From Bacteroidetes bacterium GWA2_40_15 (lineage in GTDB: Bacteria; Bacteroidota; Bacteroidia; Bacteroidales; VadinHA17), in NCBI GenBank assembly GCA_001768195.1, contig MENI01000004.1, positions 12,022 through 67,502 on the forward strand: a DNA stretch of 55,481 bases. The letters run 5' to 3'. Under the pieces are notes generated by a model that was not told the origin of the DNA, searched no databases, and saw nothing but the letters and a program-made list of their open reading frames with translations. The position numbers and the translations under genes are program-made. Below are positions 17,158 to 27,422 of the stretch, piece by piece; within the stretch, counting starts at the first letter, position 1, and each line of letters opens with the position of its first letter.

Positions 17158-18498
17158 TTACCCGGCATATGCCAGACCGGGAATCGGAACTATTTTTGGG
17201 ATATCAACCGGTCCAAAGGTCAGTACTTCGGGTCCCAGTTTCATGTCAGAGTTCATCATCTCTTCGTATGTCACATCTTTTCCGGTATATGCTGAGACTC
17301 GTCCCATGATAGCTACAAGAGTAGCGACAGCGGTCTTTTCTATTTCATTTATCACCTTGCCGTTGCGGATGGCTGTAACAAATGTTATCTGCTCCTGAAA
17401 GTGCGGCTCAACTGTTACTCCTTTTCCAGGATTGCCATCTTTATCCGGAGGGTATTCATATTGCCAGATTTTGTTACCTGTTGTGTCAAAAACAGCGCTG
17501 GTACAGTCGGTCGACCCTTTTGTCCCCTGTATTCTGTCAGACACATTGGGTGTACAATCGTCTATCTGACGGCACATACTGTGAAAATGCATTCCGTTTT
17601 CAAATACGAAATCAACGCTGAAGTTATCGTACTGATCGCCGGTAACGCGCCGCTGTCTGGAGCCAAAACCTGTGGCTTTGACAGGGTGGGATCCGGTAAA
17701 CCAGTTCATTAAATCAATGTTGTGAACATGTTGTTCGACGATATGGTCGCCTGAAAGCCAGCACCAGTTCACCCAGTTGCGGATCATGTACTCCATTTCG
17801 CTCCATGCAGGGTTGGGATCGCGATGCCATAACTTTTGCATATTGAAGTAAATATTCCCGCCGACTATTTCACCAATGGCACCCTGAGCAACCTGCTGCC
17901 AGTTAGCGGCACGGTCCCGCTGATGCCGGTAATGTGTTCCGGGCATTATACAAAGATCCATTCCCTTAGCCTTCTGTGCAGATGCCATAATTGATCTTAC
18001 ACCAACAGGATCAACAGCTACAGGTTTCTCTGCAAATACATGTTTCCTGGCCTGAATGGCTGCTGCCAGGATCTGCGGTCGGAAGTAAGGGGGTGTTGCA
18101 TCGAGAATAATATCAACATCAGAATCAATAACCTTTTCGAAGGCATCGAAACCCACAAAACAGTTTTCGAGGGGGACTTCCTGACCTTTTGATTTCAGCA
18201 AAGTAGCCCTGCAGTTATCTATACGATCCTGGAATGTGTCTCCCAGGGCAACGATTTGCAGGTTGGGTCCTGATTCCAGAAAGTTAATTGCTGCGCCTGT
18301 CCCGCGACCTCCGCATCCTATAAGTCCTGCTTTGAGAATTTGTCCGTCGGGAGCCTGATCCGGCATAAGCGGCAATTCCACTCTTTTCTCTGTTCCACGG
18401 GTACAGCCGGTAATGATTGAAGGAGCGACTATGCCTGCAATGCCTGCAGTTGCTGTTTTCCCGAGAAAATTGCGTCGGGTAATACTTGATTCTTTCAT
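17158..18498 (-). CDS. Gfo/Idh/MocA family oxidoreductase with Tat signal
   Basis: A protein of 446 residues. A twin-arginine leader (SITRRNFLGKTATAGIAG) is followed by a Cys (IITGC), so it is exported and may be lipidated. Then the Rossmann fold: LKAGLIGCGGRGTGAAINF with the NAD(P)-binding glycine pattern, and EKPVAVDP, the family EKP catalytic Lys motif. The second half has the alpha/beta substrate domain (GNIYFNMQKLWHRDPNPAW). Family members oxidise or reduce sugars and polyols; the exported Bacteroidota group is common in polysaccharide loci, including the glycosidases of the GH109-like type. The gene is convergent with the esterase gene, 46 bases apart. Confidence 0.85.
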   Translation of the reverse strand: MKESSITRRNFLGKTATAGIAGIVAPSIITGCTRGTEKRVELPLMPDQAPDGQILKAGLIGCGGRGTGAAINFLESGPNLQIVALGDTFQDRIDNCRATLLKSKGQEVPLENCFVGFDAFEKVIDSDVDIILDATPPYFRPQILAAAIQARKHVFAEKPVAVDPVGVRSIMASAQKAKGMDLCIMPGTHYRHQRDRAANWQQVAQGAIGEIVGGNIYFNMQKLWHRDPNPAWSEMEYMIRNWVNWCWLSGDHIVEQHVHNIDLMNWFTGSHPVKATGFGSRQRRVTGDQYDNFSVDFVFENGMHFHSMCRQIDDCTPNVSDRIQGTKGSTDCTSAVFDTTGNKIWQYEYPPDKDGNPGKGVTVEPHFQEQITFVTAIRNGKVINEIEKTAVATLVAIMGRVSAYTGKDVTYEEMMNSDMKLGPEVLTFGPVDIPKIVPIPGLAYAG

Positions 18499-18654
18499 AT
18501 CAGCCAGGGTTTATGATTAATTACTTAACAGGTATTAAAAAGTTGTCATATGCGATCAGAATATAAATTTAATGGTTTCTCCGGATTGAAAGCAACAGGC
18601 TGAAGAAAAATCCAACAAGCCTCAATGGTATATCCTTTCCTGGTCATATTTCAA

Positions 18655-18774
18655 TTAAGCTTTGCGGAGAGGGGGATTACCTTCGGTGATCCCGGGTGGG
18701 ACACCTTGCAAAGCTTAAATGAACCCTTCGGGTTTTATTTGATTTAGCTCCCCTCTTTGCGAAGCAGAGAGGGG
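18655..18774. repeat. Hairpin cluster in the spacer before tRNA-Ser
   Basis: In the 495-base spacer between the oxidoreductase and the tRNA. An 11-base inverted repeat TTAAGCTTTGC / GCAAAGCTTAA (18655-18665, 18708-18718) encloses a smaller hairpin, GGGATTACC-TTC-GGTGATCCC. Then comes AACCCTTCGGGTT (18722-18735) with T-rich sequence after it, and CCCCTCTTTGC-GAA-GCAGAGAGGGG (18750-18774). No open reading frame here looks real. 18499-18654 and 18775-18859 show only minor hairpins. Confidence 0.65.
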
Positions 18775-18859
18775 CGGGGGGGTGAGTTCATGAAATTAAA
18801 GGGATTACGACCTCACCGCCTTGCGGCGTTTCGGTCGTGATCACCATGGGGGGTCCCTT

Positions 18860-19081
<222 letters not shown>

Positions 19082-19098
19082 AAAAACAGGGGCGCAAA

Positions 19099-20142
19099 TT
19101 ACGAAAAGGATATTTCTCCTGCAAGGGATCTGTTCAGCCCTTTTATAACTTCTTCTCTCAATGTATATCTTCCAAGAAGGTGCATAAGCTTGGTCACGGA
19201 AGCTTCGGATGTAAGGTCCCTTCCGCTCACAACTCCGGCAGAAAGCATCTGCCTGCTTGTCTCGTACAATCCCATTTCAACGCTCCCCCCGTGACATTGA
19301 GTAACATTAAGGACTATTCCGCCCTTACTTATAAAACCAAGGAGTTCTTCCAGGAACCAGTCATAGGTAGGGGCATTGCCTGATCCGAATGTTTCAATTA
19401 TAAGCCCTTTCAGACCATTTGTATTCACAATGGCATGGACCAGATTCCTCGTTATACCCGGAAACAATTTCAGTATAGCAACATTGGTGTTGAAGACTTT
19501 ATGGACTGTAAGTTTCCTGTTCCTTTGTGCAGGAGTGATTTGGTTCCTGTTATATTTTATATGTAATCCTACCTCAGCAAGGTATGAGTAGTTAGGTGAA
19601 CTGAACGCATCAAAATGTTCTGCGCTCAGCTTGGTGGTCCGGTTGCCTCGTGTGAGCTTATTATCGAAATATATGCAGACCTCCGGCACCGAAGGGACTC
19701 CATTTTCATTAGCTGCTGCAATCTCGATGGCCGTTATAAGGTTTTCTTTTCCGTCTGTCCTTAGTAATCCGATCGGCAGCTGCGATCCGGTAAGTATTAC
19801 CGGTTTATTAAGGTTTTCCAGCATAAAGCTCAATGCAGATGCGCTATATGCCATTGTATCAGTGCCGTGCAGCACCACAAAACCATCAAAGTTATCGTAG
19901 TTTTCATCTATTATATCAGCCATTTTAATCCAGACAGCCGGATCAATATTGGATGAATCCTTTACCGGATCAAAGGATACCGAGTGAAGATCGTATCCGA
20001 ATTTTTTCAGTTCCGGAACATGGTCTGAAATATACCTGAAATCAATGGGTACCAGCGATCCTGTCTCCGGATTATGGACCATTCCTATGGTACCTCCGGT
20101 GTATATGATCAGGACGGAAATTTCTTTCTTCTTGTTCTTCAT
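19099..20142 (-). CDS. ansA: Type I (cytoplasmic) L-asparaginase
   Basis: A protein of 347 residues with no signal peptide. Hallmarks: IYTGGTIGMVHNPETG with the first catalytic Thr, and VVLHGTDTMAYSASALSFM with the second Thr-Asp pair, then VILTGSQLPIGLLRTDGKEN. These define the AnsA/asparaginase type I family, which hydrolyses L-asparagine to aspartate and ammonia. The gene lies 9 bases after tatD and 18 bases before tRNA-Ser, as the last coding gene of gdhA-tatD-ansA. Joint expression with gdhA fits nitrogen metabolism, although no nitrogen-control site is visible. Confidence 0.93.
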   Translation of the reverse strand: MKNKKKEISVLIIYTGGTIGMVHNPETGSLVPIDFRYISDHVPELKKFGYDLHSVSFDPVKDSSNIDPAVWIKMADIIDENYDNFDGFVVLHGTDTMAYSASALSFMLENLNKPVILTGSQLPIGLLRTDGKENLITAIEIAAANENGVPSVPEVCIYFDNKLTRGNRTTKLSAEHFDAFSSPNYSYLAEVGLHIKYNRNQITPAQRNRKLTVHKVFNTNVAILKLFPGITRNLVHAIVNTNGLKGLIIETFGSGNAPTYDWFLEELLGFISKGGIVLNVTQCHGGSVEMGLYETSRQMLSAGVVSGRDLTSEASVTKLMHLLGRYTLREEVIKGLNRSLAGEISFS

Positions 20143-20151
20143 AGAGGGTTT

Positions 20152-20918
20152 TCAAAGATTGAAAAGGGAAACCGAGCTGGCATATGTTATGCCGGCTATA
20201 TCCTCTTCATTCATTCCGTAAATATCTGCAATCTTTTTATTAATTATGCAAATATACGAACTCTCATTTCTTTTTCCCCTGTATGGTTCCGGAGCCAGAT
20301 AAGGAGAATCGGTCTCCAGAACAAGATTCTCCGGTCCAATGGTTTCCAGCACCCTGTCGAGCCCGGAATTCTTAAAAGTTACAATACCCCCTATGCCAAG
20401 CCTGAAACCCATTCTGACAGCTCTGGCGGCATCGTCAGCATTGCCTGAAAAAGCGTGAAATACTCCTCTGAGTCTCTGCCCTGCAAATTCATCGAGTACT
20501 GAAAATACTTCCGGAAATGAATTCCTCGAATGTATTACAACCGGCAGATCCTTAGATATTGCAAAAGTGACCTGTCTTCTCAGTACAACTATCTGTTCTG
20601 CAATGAAACTATTGTCCCGGTAAAGATCGATCCCTATTTCTCCTATTGCAATAAATTTATGATTATTGAAGAGCGATTCGAGTTCTTCCAGCTGGGAAAG
20701 ATAGTCCTCCTTAACTGATGTGGGATGAAGGCCGATCATTGAATAGCAGATACTCTTGTACCGGTTTTCTGTCTCCATCATTCTGCCGACGGAATGGATA
20801 TCAATATTGGGCATCAGCATTGCTGATACACCGGTGCTTATAGCCCGGTCAACTGCTTCATCCCTGTCTTCACTGAACTCCGGGAGATAAAGATGTGTGT
20901 GTGTATCGATAAATGGCA

Positions 20919-20919
<1 letters not shown>
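20152..20919 (-). CDS. tatD: TatD family metal-dependent hydrolase
   Basis: A protein of 255 residues. The metal ligands of the TatD family are all present: DTHTHLYLPEF (HxH), GEIGIDLY (Glu), VVIHSRNSF (His), FHAFSGNA (His) and LETDSPYLAP (Asp). TatD-type proteins are cytoplasmic metal-dependent nucleases/hydrolases. The start codon overlaps the gdhA stop by one base (TGATG, 20921-20917), which suggests translational coupling. Confidence 0.92.
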
Positions 20920-22442
<1,523 letters not shown>

Positions 22443-22697
22443 TTAAGAGTAGTAATAATAAGACAGAGATCAGAAGAAGTCAGAAAAAGTTTCCCCTCCT
22501 TTTCAAGGAGGGGTGGCCGCAGTACAATGATAATCAAAGTATTGCAAATGCTGGTCGCGGCCGGGGTGGTTGATTGTTTTTTCAGATTGCGTCTGATTTT
22601 TTAATGATTACTTTCCTGATCTCACTTTTTAAACATTAAGGTTGCTGGAATACAAATCTGTTTTCAAACCTTAAAACCGAGAATCCAATTCTATCTA

Positions 22698-23904
22698 GTG
22701 TTATGTTAATCCTTAATTGACGGATATAACCTTTTTAACTTTACTCTTGCTTCCTTGTTTGTGAACTGCCAATTTATTCTACTGTTTTTATTATTCCGAT
22801 TAGTTTTCCAAGCCTCTACTTCTTCTTTTATTATTTCCATCTTGGATATATGCCGGTTCAAACATTGTCCGTTTAATACATGTAACTCTATCTCAGCCAT
22901 ATTTAACCAACTGCCATGTTTAGGCGTATACACAAATTCAAACCTATCCCATAATCTCTTGGCTTCTTTCGGTTTGAATGTTTCATAGAAAGCAGATGCT
23001 GTATGTGTATTATAATTGTCCATTACTAATGTTAATCGTTTCGCTTTAGGGTACTGTTCGTTTGCAATCCATTTGATGAACATTGCCCAATCTGTCTTAG
23101 TCTTAAATTCTGTCACTTCAACGAAACGCTTTCCTTTGAGTGGTTCATTTGCCATGAATATATTTATTACCCCATTCCTCACATACTCATAATCTACTCT
23201 TGTTTCCTGACCTGGCTTCATCGCTATTGTGTGTCGTGTTTCTTCTATTAATTGCTTTGGCGATTCATACATGCAAATTACCGGATAGTCTTTGTCGTAG
23301 GGTCTTTTATAAACATCCAATACACGTTCCATATTAGCTACAAACGCACTATTTTGTTCCGGAGGAATTACCCAGCCTTTTACTTTCCAAGGCTTAAGTT
23401 CGTTTTTTTTAAAACGCTTCTCACTGTTACATGAGAAATACTTTCAACATAATTTAATTCAACCATCTTGTCTGCCAGTAATCGCAACGACCATTTGGCA
23501 AATCCTTTCGGAGGCTCACTACAACAGAGAGTTACTAATTTGGCTTCCACATCCCCGTCTGTCTTTCTTTCATAAATGCGGGTGGTGGGTCGTCTATCCA
23601 GGCATGCTTCAAAACCCTCTTCGACAAATTTCTTCTTTATCCTGTCTATTGTTCGCATCCCAACTTTTAACACTTTGCTTATCTGCTCATTGGTTACTTT
23701 TTGTGAATACTTACCTTCATCACAATTTAATAGAATGTAGGCTGTGCGAAATGTCAGAGATGTATGAGAACCTTTATTGATAATACTCATGAGTTCTTCT
23801 ACTTCGCTTTTGGTTAGTTTAATTGTATATCGTATCATTTGTATAATTTTTACAAAGATACAAATATTTATTTTAATTACGTCATAATATATTTAACTTA
23901 ACAC
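22698..23904 (-). mobile_element. IS630-family insertion sequence (1207 bp), TA target duplication
   Basis: The ends are imperfect inverted repeats: GTGTTATGTTAATC at 22698 and, on the other strand at 23904, GTGTTAAGTTAAAT. A TA dinucleotide flanks each side (22696-22697 and 23905-23906), the target duplication of IS630/Tc1/mariner elements. Deleting the IS and one TA restores the length of the DUF559 gene relative to its intact relative. One transposase, encoded in two overlapping frames, fills the element. A promoter-like TATCTTTG lies at 23860-23853 on the minus strand, just upstream of the transposase. Confidence 0.92.
22706..23838 (-). CDS. IS630-family transposase, two frames joined by -1 frameshift
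   Basis: Frame A (23838-23380, 152 codons) encodes helix-turn-helix DNA-binding regions (NEQISKVLKVGMRTIDRIKK). Frame B (open from upstream of 23402 to 22706) encodes the DDE domain: VLDVYKRPYD (first Asp), LVMDNYNTHTASAFY (second Asp) and TPKHGSWLNMAEIE (Glu). The frames overlap at an A8 run (minus strand, 23410-23403) in TTAAAAAAAACG. A -1 slip there changes LKKTNLSLGK-stop into LKKNELKPWKVKGWVIPPEQ, the exact family sequence, and makes a product of about 377 residues. Either programmed frameshifting/transcript slippage or a real defect. The family cuts and pastes DNA at TA sites. Confidence 0.9.
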
Positions 23905-24159
23905 TATGTAATTATCCCTGATTTCATCTTTCTGTATTTTGTGATATTCCCCGTGGGGATCTCCTTCGATTCTTCCTCTAAATCAACCACTCCGGCCGGG
24001 AAATAAATTTTGTAAACATCAGATAATCAATTGTCCCGGCCACCCCTCCTTCAAAAGGAGGGGAAAGTATTATTATCGGATTATTTCCCGATACTAAAAT
24101 AAATTTGCCTTTATTAATCTACCATATTAATCCTTTTTCAGATTAGGGCTTGCATTGAC

Positions 24160-25266
24160 TCATCCTGCCCTGTACAAATTCCCGGGGTAACATTTCAGTA
24201 TTCCCCTGAACTCCATCTGAAGCAGTTTTGAAGAGAGCTTATGCACGGGCATTCCGAGGGTTCGGCAGATCGCATCGATGTTCATTTCCCCCTCCTTCAT
24301 CACAAGCTCACAGATAACTTTTTCATTATCATCCAGCTCTGAGAAGAGGGATCTCTGAACGGGAGGTTTGCTCTTCTCTGGTTTCCAGTCAAGAAAATAT
24401 TCAATATCATCCGAAGTTTCAGCAAGTGCAGCTTTGTTGCTTTTAATAAGGCTGTTGCACCCTGCTGACCATTGATCATCAGGCCTGCCGGGGACGGCAA
24501 AAACATCCCTGTTGTACGAAGCTGCAATATCTGCAGTTATAAGTGCTCCTCCCTTGATTCCCGATTCAACAACAAGTGTGGCATCAGATATTCCGGCGAT
24601 AATCCTGTTTCTTTTAAGGAAATTATTCCTTTCGGGAAGTGCATCAGAGAGAAAATCAGAGAGAAGGCCTCCTTTTTCCGTTATAGCTTTTGCTGTGGAT
24701 GAGTGAATTGAAGGATAAATTGTATTGAAACCATGCCCCAGGACACCTATTGTCTGAAGATTATTGGCGATTGCCGCTTTATGTGCAGCTATGTCGATCC
24801 CGTATGCGAGTCCGCTGACGATTATCAGATCAGGGTGCCCGATGGCCAGACCTCCGATAATTTTATCGCATAACTCCCTTCCTCTGCCGGTAGCATTACG
24901 TGTACCAACTACACTTAATATTTTGGCTGCATCAAGATTACATTCACCTTTAAAGAAAAAGACAACAGGGGAATCATCGCACTGCCTAAGGCGGTATGGA
25001 TAATCGTTATCGAGGTAAAAATAGGTCCTGATATTGTGTCCGGTCACATATTCGGCTTCCTTATCAGCCAGTTCAAGGTAGGATCTGTCACCGATATACT
25101 TTGCAAGACCTGAACCTATTCCGGGGATCTTCAACAGATTCCTGTACGGTTCGTGGAATATGGCTTCAACACTACCGAAGTGTGAAACAAGTTTTCGGGC
25201 ATTTATGTCACCAATACGGGGAATAAGCCCTAAGGCAATTTTATGCTTAAGTGAAACTTCTGACAT
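24160..25266 (-). CDS. dprA: DNA-processing protein DprA
   Basis: A protein of 368 residues. An N-terminal helix-hairpin-helix-like region (LKIPGIGSGLAKYIGDRS) precedes the extended Rossmann fold: LSVVGTRNATGRGRELCDKI, IIVSGLAYGIDIAAH, IGVLGHGFNTIYP, RNRIIAGISDATLVVES, GALITADIAASYNRDVFAVP, WSAGCNSLIKSNKA. These are the DprA signatures. A C-terminal winged-helix-like tail follows (ICRTLGMPVHKLSSKLL). DprA binds single-stranded DNA and loads RecA during natural transformation. The gene follows the second GDH gene, from which a terminator separates it, so it has its own transcript. The spacer after it (23976-24159) holds the arm of the DUF559 element and AT-rich DNA. Confidence 0.93.
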   Translation of the reverse strand: MSEVSLKHKIALGLIPRIGDINARKLVSHFGSVEAIFHEPYRNLLKIPGIGSGLAKYIGDRSYLELADKEAEYVTGHNIRTYFYLDNDYPYRLRQCDDSPVVFFFKGECNLDAAKILSVVGTRNATGRGRELCDKIIGGLAIGHPDLIIVSGLAYGIDIAAHKAAIANNLQTIGVLGHGFNTIYPSIHSSTAKAITEKGGLLSDFLSDALPERNNFLKRNRIIAGISDATLVVESGIKGGALITADIAASYNRDVFAVPGRPDDQWSAGCNSLIKSNKAALAETSDDIEYFLDWKPEKSKPPVQRSLFSELDDNEKVICELVMKEGEMNIDAICRTLGMPVHKLSSKLLQMEFRGILKCYPGNLYRAG

Positions 25267-25294
25267 AGCACGAGAAATAGAGACAGGTAAAGAT

Positions 25295-25323
25295 AAAAAA
25301 AAAGAGCTATGAAACTAGCTCTT
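25295..25323 (-). terminator. Rho-independent terminator after the second gdh gene
   Basis: On the minus strand a perfect 8-bp stem AAGAGCTA / TAGCTCTT with a 6-base loop (25323-25302) is followed by nine T (25303-25295). It lies between the stop of the GDH gene at 25418 and the dprA start at 25266. Confidence 0.88.
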
Positions 25324-25353
25324 ACTTAGTAAATATTCTTTACATATTGTAAT

Positions 25354-25420
25354 GTTGCTGGTTGCTGGTTGCTGGTTAGTCAACAACACCAAGCACCTAA
25401 CACCAAGCACCAAGCACCTA
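25354..25420. repeat. Heptamer repeat GTTGCTG x3 and AACACCAAGCACC repeats
   Basis: Three perfect 7-base units at 25354-25374, then GTTAGT. Next come tandem units of AACACCAAGCACC and CAAGCACC to 25420. The last unit overlaps the stop codon of the GDH gene (CTAG at the edge, GVI-stop on the minus strand). Confidence 0.75.
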
Positions 25421-26755
25421 GATCACCCCCATATCGAGCATAGAGTTTGCTACCTTCAGAAAACCTGCAATATTTGCTCCTTTCACATAATCAACATATC
25501 CGTCTTCCCTCTTTCCATGTTTCACACACTGCTCGTGAATATTGCACATTATCTCATGAAGACGGTCATCAACCTCCTTGCTGTTCCAGCGAAGCTTCAT
25601 AGAGTTCTGAGTCATCTCCAGTCCTGATGTCGCAACTCCTCCGGCATTAACAGCCTTTCCGGGCGCAAAAAGAATTTTATTCTTATGAAATTCCTCCACT
25701 GCCTGAGGGGTGCAACCCATATTAGAAATTTCTGCTACAAGCATAACACCGTTCTGAATCAGTTTTTTTGCATCGTCCCCTGTAAGCTCATTCTGTGTAG
25801 CGCAAGGCAGGGCAATGTCGACCTTGACTTCCCACGGACACTTCCCTTCATGAAATTCCACACCTTCAAATGCAAATGAATAAGGTTTTACTATATCTTC
25901 GTTGGAAGAACGAAGTTCAAGCATATACTCAATTTTCTTATCTGAAATTCCTTCCGGGTCATATACATAACCATCAGGTCCTGAGATTGTAACAACTTTA
26001 CCTCCAAGTTCAGTAGCTTTTAACGCAGCTCCCCATGCTACATTACCAAATCCAGATATTGAAATGGTTTTTCCCTTGAAAGTTTCATTATTGGTTTTAA
26101 GCATTTCTTTGGCAAAATAAATGCCTCCATAACCTGTTGCTTCAGGACGTATCAGCGAACCTCCCCAGTTGCTTCCTTTTCCCGTAAGAACTCCGGTGTG
26201 ATCTCCGGCAAGGCGTTTATACATACCATACAGGAAACCGATCTCACGCCCCCCGACACCAATGTCACCTGCAGGAACGTCTGTTTCAGGGCCTATATAT
26301 TTCCAAAGTTCAAGCATGAAAGACTGGCAGAAACGCATTACCTCGGCATTTGACTTTCCTTTAGGGTCAAAGTCTGAACCTCCCTTGCCACCTCCCATGG
26401 GAAGTGTTGTGAGGGCATTCTTAAAGATCTGTTCAAATCCAAGGAATTTCAGGATTGACAGGTTCACACTCGGGTGGAAGCGAAGGCCGCCCTTATACGG
26501 ACCAATAGCATTATTAAACTGTATCCTGTAACCAAGATTTACCTTTACATTTCCTTCATCATCGACCCATGGTACCTTGAATGTCAGAACGCGGTCGGGT
26601 TCAATTATGCGCTCAATTATATTGGCTGACTCGAACTGAGGATTTTCATTATAGGCCTCTTCAATGGATTCCAGGACTTCCCTTACTGCCTGCAAATATT
26701 CAGCCTCCCCGGGATGCTTCTTCTCGAGGTTGTTCATAATTTTATCTACATTCAT
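25418..26755 (-). CDS. gdh: Second glutamate dehydrogenase, probably NAD-type
   Basis: A protein of 445 residues. The GDH hallmarks are kept: [63 protein letters not shown]. The nucleotide site differs from the neighbouring gdhA: SGFGNVAWGAALKA then VVTISGPDGYVYDPEG, with SGPDG where NADP enzymes have a Ser. That pattern is what I recall of NAD-dependent clostridial GDH. So a catabolic or dual-coenzyme role is likely; this is an inference from sequence. Its own terminator (25295-25323) follows. Two GDH types are also known in Bacteroides. Confidence 0.88.
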   Translation of the reverse strand: MNVDKIMNNLEKKHPGEAEYLQAVREVLESIEEAYNENPQFESANIIERIIEPDRVLTFKVPWVDDEGNVKVNLGYRIQFNNAIGPYKGGLRFHPSVNLSILKFLGFEQIFKNALTTLPMGGGKGGSDFDPKGKSNAEVMRFCQSFMLELWKYIGPETDVPAGDIGVGGREIGFLYGMYKRLAGDHTGVLTGKGSNWGGSLIRPEATGYGGIYFAKEMLKTNNETFKGKTISISGFGNVAWGAALKATELGGKVVTISGPDGYVYDPEGISDKKIEYMLELRSSNEDIVKPYSFAFEGVEFHEGKCPWEVKVDIALPCATQNELTGDDAKKLIQNGVMLVAEISNMGCTPQAVEEFHKNKILFAPGKAVNAGGVATSGLEMTQNSMKLRWNSKEVDDRLHEIMCNIHEQCVKHGKREDGYVDYVKGANIAGFLKVANSMLDMGVI

Positions 26756-26848
26756 ATTGTAAATGTTTAATTAGTGATCGGGAGTATGAAATAATACTAC
26801 ACTACAAAGTTGATAGTGTTAAGAATCATTAAAAATGATAAAACTCAT

Positions 26849-26864
26849 GTTATCAGATGATAAC
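26849..26864 (-). terminator. Weak stem-loop after the PH-like gene
   Basis: Perfect palindrome GTTATCA-GA-TGATAAC just after the stop of the minus-strand gene at 26867. The T-tract that should follow is poor, so terminator function is uncertain. Confidence 0.3.
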
Positions 26865-26866
26865 CT

Positions 26867-27349
26867 TCACGCTCCCGGAGCATATAAGTTAAGCGATCTT
26901 ATTATTTTTGATCTCTCTTCTTTTTTGAGAGCACTTATATATATCGTAGGGTACTTTGCCACTCCTTCTTTAAAATTCTGGTAAAGTGTTATGCTCCAGA
27001 CCAGACCGAAAAGTTTTTTCTCTGTTTTATATCCTGCAAATGTCCTTTTATCAATCTCAACCGAGTTTTTTTTACCGCCAACAATACCGGAAGTGAAATA
27101 CCTGAAAATAATTGTATCGCCTTCATCGGAATAGCTGACATACTGGTAATTAAGGAACATTGGAAGGAGCGCAACAAACAGCCAGATTGCAGCAAGGATG
27201 ATGGTCCAGAATGTATCGCTCATGCCGAAAAGTGTAAGTTTGAACATCTTTGCTGCATATGAAAGTATAATATATGCCAGGAACAGAACTGTAACTGCAA
27301 ATAGTTTTATTCTGAAACTGATGATTGTTTTACTGTTATCTAGTTTCAT
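26867..27349 (-). CDS. Two-TM membrane protein of unknown function, PH-like C-terminus
   Basis: A protein of 160 residues. Two hydrophobic segments (FAVTVLFLAYIILSYAA, about 13-29; FWTIILAAIWLFVALLPMFL, about 46-65) are followed by a cytoplasmic-looking beta-rich domain (SYSDEGDTIIFRYF, SVEIDKRTFAGYKTEKK, IYISALKKEERSKII), as in small PH-domain-like membrane proteins. No family was named with confidence. It sits between the second gdh gene and the DUF559 element. The region after its start, up to 27422, shows nothing clear. Confidence 0.6.
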   Translation of the reverse strand: MKLDNSKTIISFRIKLFAVTVLFLAYIILSYAAKMFKLTLFGMSDTFWTIILAAIWLFVALLPMFLNYQYVSYSDEGDTIIFRYFTSGIVGGKKNSVEIDKRTFAGYKTEKKLFGLVWSITLYQNFKEGVAKYPTIYISALKKEERSKIIRSLNLYAPGA

Positions 27350-27422
27350 AAAAAGTATTTTTATGTAAAAATAGGTTTTTTTTAGACAACTCTGTTACCA
27401 TTGATTAAGACCCCCAAACCAG

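Larger units (their letters stand above)
22582..23975 (-). pseudogene. DUF559 gene remnant, interrupted by IS630
   Basis: Two minus-strand pieces (about 23975-23905 and 22697-22582) join across the IS to give RIEGDPHGEYHKIQKDEIRD, then NYIDRIGFSVLRFENRFVFQ, QP, stop, CLKSEIRKVI. This aligns without a gap to the intact DUF559 protein at 27625-27996. About 66 N-terminal residues are missing, with the right arm directly abutting the break. A GAA to TAA change (in the codon after QP) would have stopped translation even without the IS. It was therefore probably already dead or became so in steps. Confidence 0.8.
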
